64,000 nt of DNA from Closterium sp. NIES-65. Taxonomy: Eukaryota; Streptophyta; Zygnematophyceae; Desmidiales; Closteriaceae. The stretch is from positions 124,001-188,000 of the forward strand of contig CANXME010002307.1 in the NCBI GenBank assembly GCA_948144175.1, in the 5' to 3' direction. The position numbers and the translations under genes were made by a program. The first letter of the stretch is position 1, and every line of letters begins with the position of its first letter. Below are positions 11,642 to 21,100 of this stretch, in pieces. The notes below the pieces were generated by a model. The model had not been told where the DNA came from. It ran no database searches and was given only the letters and a program-made list of their open reading frames with translations.

Positions 11642-11898
11642 CCAACAAGGCGTGGCATGACGCCTTCCACGCCTTGTTGGTCAGGCCAGGTTCATCGAAC
11701 GTGAACCTGGCCCATGCCAGCACACACGTACTTCGCATCACAGCGGCCCAATCATGGTTGCATGCGATCGTGGGCACGTCGTGGTTCAGCCACGACGTGC
11801 CCATCAACATCAAGATTCCCTGCCACTGAGGCAAAGAGCTTCCCAGCTCAGCTCCTCTGCGGGGAATCTTGACTGTGGCTGGACTTTCCCCGCAGAGG
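11642..11898 (+). other. Cluster of perfect hairpins upstream of the transposase
   Basis: Five perfect inverted repeats lie in 257 bp. They are 14 bp (11642-11655 with 11667-11680), 11 bp (11684-11694 with 11702-11712), 14 bp (11771-11784 with 11790-11803), 10 bp (11811-11820 with 11862-11871) and 13 bp (11854-11866 with 11886-11898). The last two share an arm, so they are mutually exclusive. They lie between the left end and the ATG at 12002, so in the promoter or 5' UTR. Confidence 0.88.
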
Positions 11899-12001
11899 AA
11901 GCCGGGCCGCAAAACTGAAGGGGTCTCGGGCGAGGGCTTCATACGGCCCTCATTCTCAGCTTTTGATTCAGTTTTCTTTGTTGGCCTGGCCTGCCGTGGC
12001 C

Positions 12002-14157
12002 ATGGCGGACCTTCCAGGCACGCATTTCTTGTTCCGCCGCCGACCTGCTGCTAGAGAAAGTACCTGCAGAGACACCCGTGACTACTCTCAATGGCAGTCG
12101 CGCCCTGCGCCCGTCCCTCCATCACAACCAGTAGTGCCTCCCGTTCCTCCCACTCCTCCTACGCCTCCTACCCCTCCCGCTCCCCCGGCGCCTCCTATTC
12201 CTCCCGTTCCTCCGGCCCCTCCTGTCCCGCCTGCTGTTTGTGTTCCGGGACAGGGGGTTCTGCAGCTTCTCCTCCCGCCTGGCTACTCGGCGTTCGACGC
12301 CTTCCTGTCCGAGCCTGAACGCAGCGGCGGCGAAGGATCTTCCTCCGCACCGGAGTAACGGTGGGGAGCGCCGGCTGCTTGCCCGTTGGACGAATCCGCA
12401 ACCGGTGCAGACGACGACGTGGAGTTCTGGGCTGTTGACGGTCTCCCCGAGCACCTTCCAATTCCCTCCTTCCCCCCTCCGAATAAAAAAAGGCCCCACC
12501 CATCTCGCGATAATCGTGATGCCCGTCCTCCCTCCCCCAGGCACAAGCCAACAAAGCACAGGCGCAATTCCTACACCTCGCATGAGAAGCTGCAATGGAT
12601 TCTGAAGCTCGAAAACGGAGAGATGAGTGTGCGGCGCATGTCTCGCGAATCCGGCATCTCCCGAAGGTGTCTCACGGAGTGGAAGAGCCGGAAGGCTGAG
12701 CTTGAGGGCGCGCACGGTGCACGCTGTCGCCTGCACGGGCGCGGAAGGAGATCGTGGTATCGCGACATGGAAGCGGAGGTGTACCGGAGGTTTCTCGCCC
12801 ACCGCAAGAAGTGCCTCGCCGTCTCGATCGCACGACTGCAGAAGTGGTCGCACGAGGTGATGAAAGAGGAACACCCAGGTGAAAAGTGGGCCGGCTCTCA
12901 GCGGTGGACTCAGCGCTTTCCCCGCCGCTGGAACCTGACGACCAGAGCGAAGACCCGGGTCGGCCAGAAGCTCTCGTCTAGTGAGTTGTTATTTGATGGT
13001 ATTGTTGTTTGTCTGTTCCCATCTATTCACGGCTCTCACTCTGTGTTTGTGCTTTTTGTTCCTCCCATCCCGTGTCCCAGATTGCGAGACTGATGTCAAG
13101 AACTTCTGGACGTATGTGCGTTACTCCCGCCGCCTGTACAAGATCGACCTGCCGTGGATCATAAACGCGGACCAGACGCCCCTCTGGCTTGAGATGCCAT
13201 CCGAACGCACCGTTGAAGAGGTTGGCTCGCGCTCTGTGCCCGTCCGCAGCGGCGGCTACCAGAAAGAGCAGGTTACCGTGATGCTCGCTTGCACTGCCAG
13301 CGGGGAGAAGTTGAAGCCGTGGGTCTTCTTCAAAAGGAAGACCGTCCCCAAAGGAGATTTTCCTTCAGGTATGATGAAATCGTCGATTACGCGGTTGCAT
13401 GTTCATGTCATGTGATAAACGTACGGTAACTAGTAACATCGTGGTTTTTATGTTGTGCAGATATCCACGTGGGGGTCCATCCCAACGGTTGGATGGACGC
13501 GGACGGGGTCATCGAGTGGCTGGACGGGGCGGTGAAGCCGTACATCAACCCCAAGTTCGGAGTCCGTCCCCGCAAGGCTCTGCTCGTCCTCGATTCGTAC
13601 CGCGGGCACCTGACCCCGGAGGTGAAGAAGAAGTTTGGCGAGCTCAACCTGGTCCCTGCGGTTATCCCTGCTGGCTGCACCTCGGAGATTCAACCCCTCG
13701 ATGTCGCGGTTAACCGCTCCTTCAAGGCCGCCGTTCGCCAGCTCTACCAGGAGTGGTTTGAGCGTGAGGGGGTCGAGACCTTGACGAAGAAAGGTGAGAG
13801 GTGCAGCACTGATAACGTTTTTATTTCTTTAACCCGTGCTGACCCGGTTTGTGGATTTGCGTGGCAGGCAACATCAAGAAGCCTCCTGTCGAGCTGACGC
13901 TCAAGTGGATCTCGGCGGCCTGGAAGTCCGTGCCCAAGGAGCTCATTCAACGAGCGTTCCTCACCTGCGGCATCAGCAACGCCCTGGATGGGTCCCAGGA
14001 CAAGCTCTGCCTGCAACACAGGCGAGACGAGCTCGAGGGCGAGGAGGTTGACATGGATGATGAAATTTCAGCTGACGGTTTCTTCTGCAACAACGTAGAG
14101 GAACCTGAGTCGGACTCTGAGGCCGACCCAGATGACCCCACTGTAGCTGATGATTAG
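12002..14157 (+). pseudogene. Pogo/Tigger-family DDE transposase, 4 exons, one in-frame stop
   Basis: Would excise and integrate the element. I chose ATG 12002 (MADLPGTHF) as start. A proline-rich stretch follows, then a psq/CENP-B-like helix-turn-helix (KLQWILKLENGEMSVRRM) near 12590, then the DDE_1 catalytic domain. The Asp triad is visible as NADQTPL near 13170, LVLDSYRGH near 13590 and IQPLDVAVN near 13695. An acidic tail ends at the stop 14155-14157. Introns with GT...AG ends and preserved frame are 12981-13080, 13369-13460 and 13794-13867. Oddity: TAA at 12356-12358 interrupts a frame that is otherwise open on both sides. This is a nonsense mutation, or an unseen short intron; the tempting GT 12355/AG 12410 pair does not keep frame. 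Confidence 0.88.
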
Positions 14158-14459
14158 AGTAGGGTAGAATTCTAGAAAATGGTGAAGCCTGTGTGAAGCT
14201 CGTAGGTAGAATTAGATTAACTAGAAGTAGATAAACTAGTTGTAGATTAACTAACATGATATGCTAGTGGATAAAATGTATAAAATGTCTTCAAATTAAA
14301 AAAAACAACAAAAAACCAAGGTGGCGGTTATAATGTGTTCGGTATAGGTATGCGGTTATAATATGTAAGCCTTTTAGGTATGCGCTTATAATCGAGCACC
14401 GGATATAAGCGCCACACGCCAATTAAAAGCGCCAGGCGCTTATCCGCGGGTGGCGCTTA

Positions 14460-14476
14460 TATCCGGGGTATGACGG
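14460..14476 (-). repeat. Right terminal inverted repeat of pogo element
   Basis: 17 bp, perfect complement of 11427-11443, followed by TA. Just inside it are AAGCGCCAGGCGCTT and a second inverted pair, AAGCGCCAC/GTGGCGCTT. Confidence 0.93.
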
Positions 14477-14891
14477 TAATTGTGTAGGTCTGATTGTGGC
14501 CATATATTGAGATATTTTACATGATTTTGGTACGGATCAGATATATTATTGTAGGTGTTTATTAATGGGAAAACTGTACGAGTCTAAAAAAAAACAAATG
14601 TTTGGAGTGATCTGATTACAAATATTTGGTTGGTAGAGTTTAAGTAAGGCTTTTTAATCTCACCGGTTGCACACACCAAACCCCAATCATTGTTTCTTTT
14701 TCATGAGGGCAGCGCGGAAGGGATCAGACGTTCGCTATCGTGCACTGCACATCCAACTTGTTCTATCATACGTGTACATGCTTGACAAGCGGCGTGCATG
14801 CTTATTAATGATTGAGAAATGTTGGGTACAAATCTACCGGCTGTGCATCGTATGGACAAGAATGCGCCGTTGAGAGTTACAGATTGACTTT
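14477..14891. other. Intergenic flank left of copia C
   Basis: AT-richer DNA without a supported gene. The stretch near 14498-14540 (GTGGCC...GAGATATTTTA) resembles 40570-40612 on the far side of the nested copia stack, suggesting an older dispersed or duplicated repeat. Confidence 0.6.
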
Positions 14892-15025
14892 TGTCAGAAC
14901 ATTATAGCTTACATATATTTGTGTAGGCTATAATGGGGTATCCCATAGGGGGTACAACGCAACCAGGGTTTCCTATATGTACTCACTTCATTCATAGTTG
15001 ATTCATTCTCGTTCTATTCTTCTCA
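14892..15025 (+). repeat. 5' LTR of copia C (134 bp)
   Basis: TGTCAGAAC...TTCTCA, matching 40123-40256 at 131 of 134 positions. Confidence 0.95.
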
Positions 15026-16030
15026 GGGTATCGAGCAGGTTCCCCTGTGGGAACTGTGCTTAGGGCCCACCACCACTTCGAACTTTTTTTTCTGCCCGGA
15101 GCGCGCTCCGGGCTCTCTCTCTCACTCTGTCGACCTACCCTTAGCCGCCCGCGCGCCGCCCTTAGCCGCCCGCGCGCCGCCATTCTCAGCCCCTAGACAC
15201 CCGCGCACCGCCCGTCCAGGCCCCACGCCGCCCGCGCGCCGCCCTTAGCCGCCCGCGCGCCGCCCGTCAGGCCCCGAGCCGCCGTCGCGCCACCCTCAGG
15301 CGCTCGTGCGGCGCCCGTCCTGGCCCATCGGCGCCGTGCGCCGCCCGTCCCGGCCCCACGCCACCCGTGCGCCGCCCGTCAGGCCCCACGCCGCCGTCGC
15401 GCCGCCCATCAGGCCCCACGCCACCCGTGCGCCGCCCGTCAGGCCCCACGCCGCCGTCGCGCCGCCCGTTCTGGCCCGTCGACGCCGTGCGCCACCCGTC
15501 ACGGCCCCAAGCCACCCGTGTGCCGCCCAACCCGGCCGCGCACAGCCGTCCCGGCCCCTAGGCGCCCGTGCGCCGCCCGTCCTGGCCCCTCGCCACCGTC
15601 CCGGCCCCAAGCCGCCCGTGCGCCACCCGTCCCAGCCGTGCGCTGCCGTCCCGGCCCCACACTGCCCGTGCGCCAGCCGTCCCTGCCGCACGCCGCCGTC
15701 CCGGCCCTACGCCACCCGTACGCCGCTGTGACACTCAGCCGCCCAAGCCGCCCGTGCCACCCGCGTCACCCGAGCCGCCCGAGCCGCCTGCGCCGCTGAG
15801 GAGCCGAGCCGCCCGAGCCGCCTGTGCCGCTGAGCGCCCGAGCCGCCCGAGCCGCCCGAGCCGCCCGAGCCGCCTGCGCCGCCCTAGCCGCCCGAGTCGC
15901 CTGAGGAGCCGAGCCGTTGGTCCCGCGGAGCTGCTGTTGGTGCTGGGCCGGCCGAGCTGCTGTGTTGCCGTGTTGCTGTGCTGCTGAGCTGCCCGACCCG
16001 TCCTGTCTGGTGAGACCGCCGACTGCTGTC
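15026..16030 (+). other. PBS and structured leader of copia C
   Basis: GGGTATCGAGCAGG abuts the LTR (TGG altered to GGG), an initiator-Met-type primer site. Next come a hairpin GTTCCC-CTGT-GGGAAC (15039-15054), GGGCCC near 15063, a T run and a perfect 20-nt palindrome at 15094-15113 (GCCCGGAGCG and its complement). Roughly 30/60-bp GC-rich tandem repeats follow from 15300 to 15720. No coding evidence. Confidence 0.85.
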
Positions 16031-17107
16031 ATAGCTACCCCTAGTGTCCTAGCTTTTGACGCTGAGGGTCGCGCCATTCACTTTGAGGTCTGGGTCGACG
16101 ACCTGCAGCTGTTCTTACAGTGCGATAGAGCAGACGGTCTTTCTCTCTTTGACCTCACCTCTGGCGCCGTCCCTGCCTCTGCTGCTGATGCTGACCCCAC
16201 TGTCCGCTCCCAGTGGGCCACACGCGATGCTGCTGCACGTCTTGCTGTACGTTGCCACCTGCCTATCGCTGAACGCGCGCACTTTAGTCAGTACAAGAGT
16301 GCTCAGACCTTGTACGACGTTGTAGTTGCGCGCTACTCCTCCCCTGCCACTGCTGCACTGAGCCGCCTCATGCTACCCTTCCTCTTCCCTGACCTTGCTG
16401 CCTTTCCCACAGTCGCTGACCTCATTACGCACCTCCGCTCTAGTGACACTCGCTACCGCGCTGCGCTCCCTGCTGACTTCTGCGCCAAGAACCCCCCCCC
16501 CCCATGTACATCACTCTCTATTTCATAGTCACCCGCCTCCCTGACTCCCTTCGTGTAGTCACGGACCACTTCCTCTCGGTCTGTCCCACCACTCACTGTA
16601 GACCTCCTCGAGAAGTCCCTCCTAGCGGCAGAGAAGAGCATAGTCACTGTAGGGGCTTCTCGTGGTGACCCTCGCACCCCCATCTTTGAGGGGTGTTCTC
16701 CTTCCCCCCTGTTGCCCTCTGTCGCCTCTGCCGCTGCGGCCGACCTCGTTGGTCTTGAGTCGGTCGGTGCGGCGTCCGCCCCTAGCGGGAGACGCCGCTC
16801 TGGCAAGGGCAAAGGGGGCAAGGGCGCGGGTGGAGCTGGCGGGGGCGGTGGAGGTGGAGGTGGCGGTGGCGGAGGGAGTGGGGGTGGCGGTGGAGGTGGT
16901 GGAGGGGGTGGAGGTGCTAGTGGCGGCAGTGGAGGCGGAGGCGGCGGTGGCGGCGGCGTTACTGGCGGAGGCGGAGGTGGCGGTGGAGGCGGAGGCGGCG
17001 GAGGTGGAGGTGGTGGAGGTGGTCGGAGTGGCGCTTCGCAGCGGAGTAGCACTGGGGGTGGTCAGCGCCAGCAGCAGCAGCAGCGGTCTCGCGACGTCCC
17101 CACCCCT
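16031..17107 (+). pseudogene. Broken gag of copia C, 5' portion
   Basis: Capsid-type gag (ATPSVLAFDAEG..., then the ARYSSPATAALSRLML region) leading into a GGN-encoded poly-Gly tract near 16840-17030. The start codon equivalent to ATG in H is ATA (16031-16033). The C homopolymer before MYITL has 12 C, against 10 in the in-frame copy J, which shifts the frame. It is cut at 17107 by D and resumes at 31753 with the QLREWYTQRQ segment. Confidence 0.9.
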
Positions 17108-17239
17108 TGTCAGAACATTATAGCTTACTTATTTGTGTAGGCTATAGTGGGGTATCCCATAGGGGGTACAACCCAATTAGGGTTTCATATTTGTACTCAC
17201 TTCATTCATAGTTCATCCATTCTCGTTCGCTTCTTCTCA
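17108..17239 (+). repeat. 5' LTR of copia D (132 bp)
   Basis: TGTCAGAACATT...TTCTTCTCA. Identical to the reassembled 3' LTR. Confidence 0.95.
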
Positions 17240-18115
17240 TGGAATCAGAGCAGGTTCCCCTGTGGGAACTGTGCTTAGGGCCCACCACTTAGAATTTTGT
17301 TTTCTGCGCCCTAGCGCCTACCCTAGCGCCCGCCCTAGCGCCCTAGCGCCCGCCCTAGCGGCCGCCTTAGCGCCCGCCCTAGCGCCTGCCCTAGCGCCCG
17401 GCGCCCGCCCTAGCGCCCGTTCGCCGCCCGCGGCCTGTCCGTGCGCTGCCGCCCGTGCGCCGCCGCCCGTGAGCGCCGCCCGTGAGCGCCGCCCGTAAGC
17501 ACCTCCCGTGAGCGCCGCCCGTCAGCGCAGCCGCCCGTCAACCGCCGCTGGTGCGCCGCCGCCCGTGACGCCGCCGCCCGTGAGCCGCCGCCCGTGAGCC
17601 GCCGCCCGTGAGCCGCTCGCCCGTGAGCCGCCCGCTCGTGAGCCGCCCGCCCGTGAGCCGCCCACGACGTCGACGCCGCAGACGCCGCCCGTGCACCGCC
17701 GACGCCGCCCGTGAGCCGCTGACGCCGCCGTCGCCGCCGACGCCGCCCGTGAGCAGCCGACGCCGCCCTCGAGCCGCCCGTGCAGCCGCCCCAGCCGCCC
17801 GTAAGCCGCCCGTGCGCCGCCCGCGAGCTGCCCCAGCCGCCCGTGAGCCACCCGCGAGCCGCCCCAGCCGCCCATGCTGTCGCCCGCAAGACGCCCGCGC
17901 CGCCCGAGCCGCCCGAGCCGCCCGAGCCGCCCGAGCCGCCCGAGTCGCCCGAGCCGCCCGAGCCGCCCGAGCCGCCCGAGCAGCCTGAGGCGTCGGCCTC
18001 CTGTTCCTGTGGGGGCTGCTGCTGCTCTTGGGCCGCCGTAGCTGCTGTGCTGCTGTGTGGCTGTACTCCTGAGCTACCCGACTCTTCCCGCCCGGTGAGA
18101 CTGTCAGCTGCTATA
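17240..18115 (+). other. PBS and leader of copia D
   Basis: TGGAATCAGAGCAGGTTC directly follows the LTR, one base off the plant initiator-Met PBS form. The hairpin GTTCCC-CTGT-GGGAAC is at 17254-17269 and GGGCCC at 17278-17283. CGCCCGCCCTAG-type repeats (17290-17430) and CCGAGCCGC repeats (17895-17985) come next. The frame of gag is open upstream from 17780, but the first gag-like ATG is 18116. Confidence 0.88.
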
Positions 18116-21100
18116 ATGGCCACCCCTAGTGTCCTGTCTTTTGACGCTGAGGGTCGCGCCGTTGACTTTGCAGTCTGGGTCGAGGACCTGCAGCTGTACT
18201 TTCTGTGCGATGCGATCGATGAGGTTTCTCTCTTTGACTTTGTCTCTGGCGCTGTCCCTGCCCCTCCTGCTGATGCTGACCCCTCTGTTCGCTCCAAGTG
18301 GGCCACGCGCGATGCTGCTGCACGTCTTGCTGTGCGTCGCCACCTCCCTTCCTCCGAGCGTGCACACTTTAGTCAGTGCAAGACCGCTCAGGCCTTGTAC
18401 GACGCTGTAGTTGCGCGCTACTCCTCCCCTTCCTCCGCTACGCTGAGCCGCCTCATGCTACCGTTCCTCTTCCCTGACCTCGCTGCCTTTCCCATAGTCG
18501 CTGACCTCTTTACCCACCTCCGCGCTAGTGACACTCGCTACCGCGCTCCGCTTCCTACTGAGTTCCGCGCCGCAAACCCTCCTCCCATGTACATCACTCT
18601 CTACTTTCTAGTCACCCGTCTCCCTGAGTCCCTTCGTGCCGTTAGGGACCAGTTTCTCTCTGTCTGTCCCACCACCCTCACTGTCGACCTCCTTGAGAAG
18701 TCCCTGCTAGCGGCTGAGAAGAGTATCGTCGCTGTAGGGGCCTCTCGTGGTGACCCTTGCACCCCCATCTTTGAGGGGTGTACTCCTTCCCCCCTACTTC
18801 CCTCTGTCGCCTCTGCTGCTGCAGCCGACCTCGTTGGTTTGGAGTCGGTCGGTGCGGCGTCTGCCCCCAGCGGTAGGCGCCGCCCTAGCAGGGGCAAAGG
18901 GGGCAAGGGAGCAGGTGGAGCTAGCGGGGGCGGTGGCGGAGGCGGTGGAGGCGGCGGGGGGAGTGGGGGTGGCAGTGGAGGTGGTGGCGGGAGTGGAGGT
19001 ACTAGTGGCGGCAGTGGAGGCGGAGGTGGTGGTGGTGGTGGCGGTGGGAGCGGCGGGGGCGAGGGTGGCGGTGGCGGCGGTGGCGGCGGAGGCGGAGGTG
19101 GCGGTGGTGGAGGTGGTCGGAGTGGCTCGTCCCAGCGGAGCACCACTGGAGGTAGTCAGCGCCAGCAGAAGCAGCAGCAGCAGCAGCAGCGCTCTCGCGA
19201 CGTCCCCACCCCTCAGCAGCTCCGTGAGTGGTACTCCCAGCGTCAGCGTGGTGGGGCGTTCGGTCCCTGCACCTACGTCCTTCGCACCGGCGACCGTGCG
19301 GGTGAGCAGTGTGGGGGCACCCACACCGCCCGCCGCTGCTTTGCCCGCTTGACCGACGCTTGGCGCCAGCAGTTTCCTGAGGCCTCTGAGATCCCCCGCT
19401 GGGGAGAGCTGTCTAGGGCTGGTGTAGCTATCTTTGATTTTGACTTTGATGCTATTCTTGCTGCCATGTATGCTGTGTCTGCTAGTGATGAGGGTGATTG
19501 TTACCGGTGTTTCCCGCCCGATCCGGGCATTGAGTCTGCTGCTCTAGGTACTGGTGCGGCTGCTGCCCTAGGTGCTTGCGACGCTCCTGCTCTTGGTGCT
19601 AGTGTGTATGCGTCCTCAGGTACTGGTGAGTCTGCGCTCTCAGGTACTACGTCGGCTTCGGCCTCCCTCACCTTCACCCTTGACTCTGGGGCTTCTCGCT
19701 CCTTCTTTCGGGACCGCATCACTCTCACGCCGCTTAGTCGGCCGGTTGCGGTGTCCCTGGCTGACCCCTCTGGGGAACCTGTCCTGTCTCGTTTCTCCAC
19801 AGTCCTCCCGTGTCCGGCGGCTCCCTCTGGCACCCTGACTTGTCTCTACCTCCCCTCGTTCTCTACGAACCTGGTGAGTGGTGCTGACCAACAGGATGGG
19901 GGTGTCCACCAGTTCACTCCTGCTCGTCAGCGGGTGACACACTGCACAGAGGCTAGCACAGGTCGCCACCTAGCTACGTTTACACATCAGCCAGGGTCGA
20001 GCCTGTACACACTGACCACTGCTTCTCCTCCCGGTGCTGAGTCTGGTAGAGTCCCTTCGTCTGGTCAGGCGTTTGCTGCAGCGTCCAGGTCTGGTCCTGA
20101 GTCTGCCCCCTGTTCGTGTCGTCTTCTGTCTCACGAGACTCTCCTCTGGCACCATCGCCTTGGCCACCCCTCTCTGCTTCGGCTCAGAGGCATGGCCTCC
20201 CGTCTTCTTGTGTCTGGTCTCCCCCGGTCCCTCCCTCCCCTTCCTCAGGGCCCTGGCCCTGCCTGTGTCCCCTGCGTCGAGGGGCGCCAGCGTGCTGCCC
20301 CTCACTCCTCCCAGTTTCCTCCGACAGAGGCTCCGTTGCAGACGCTTCACATGGACGTGTGGGGCCCTGCCCGCGTCCGTGGACTCAGTCACGAGTGCTA
20401 CTTCCTGCTGGTGGTTGACGACTACTCGCGTTACACCGCAGTCTTCCCCTTGCGCAGCAAGGGTGATGTCACTGAGGTGCTGATCGACTGGATCCGCGCA
20501 GCTCATCTCCAGCTTAGGCAGAGCTTTGGCTCGGACTTTCCTGTGTTGCGTCTGCACTCGGACAGAGGCGGAGAGTTCTCCTCTGGCCTTCTGCGTGCCT
20601 TCTGTCGTGCGCGAGGCATCCGCCAGACCTTCACGCTTCCGGACTCACCGCAGCAAAATGGGATTCTGAGCGCCGCATTGGCATGGTCATGGACGTCGCT
20701 CGTACGTCTATGATGCATGCGACTGCCCCCCATTTTCTGTGGCCGTTTGCGGTCAGGTACGCGGCGCATCAGATCAACCTCCACCCCAGGGTCTCCAGGC
20801 CGGAGACCTCCCCAGCCCTGCTGTGGACAGGGAAGGTTGGCGATGCGTCGGCGTTCCGGGTCTGGGGATCTCGGGCGTTTGTCCGCGACTTGTCTGCGGA
20901 CAAGCTGTCCCCTCGTGCTGCTCCCTGCGTCTTCCTGGGGTTCCCCCCCGACGCCCCTGGGTGGCAGTTCTACCACCCCACCTGTCGACGTGTTCTGTCC
21001 TCCCAGGACGTCACGTTCGACGAGTCGGTGCCCTACTACCACCTCTTCCCCTACCGCACTCCGTCCCTCCCCCCGCCCCCGCTCTTCTTGGTACCAGGTC

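Larger units (their letters stand above)
11427..14476 (+). mobile_element. Pogo/Tigger-type DNA transposon, complete
   Basis: A 3,050-bp cut-and-paste element bounded by perfect 17-bp terminal inverted repeats (CCGTCATACCCCGGATA at 11427-11443 and its complement at 14460-14476). It is flanked by TA on both sides (11425-11426, 14477-14478), the target duplication of the Tc1/mariner-pogo group. Subterminal [C/G]TTATAAT motifs lie at 11491-11499 and 11508-11516 (inverted) and at 14326-14334, 14354-14362 and 14384-14392. These are candidate transposase-binding sites. It carries one DDE transposase gene. Confidence 0.93.

Noticed and set aside
12355..12410. Short intron (GT 12355, AG 12410) removing the transposase stop
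   Set aside because: Its 56-nt length shifts the frame, while the frame is the same on both sides of the stop.
14667..14873. Small host ORF left of copia C
   Set aside because: 68 codons only, low-complexity context, no family resemblance.
17240..17257. tRNA gene remnant suggested by tRNA-like sequence
   Set aside because: It is the primer-binding site complementary to a tRNA 3' end, directly after the LTR; no cloverleaf is present.
18601..19146. Poly-proline proteins antisense to gag (also 16453-17052 and 48337-48876)
   Set aside because: Mirror of the GGN poly-Gly tract; appears in every copy and has no independent support.
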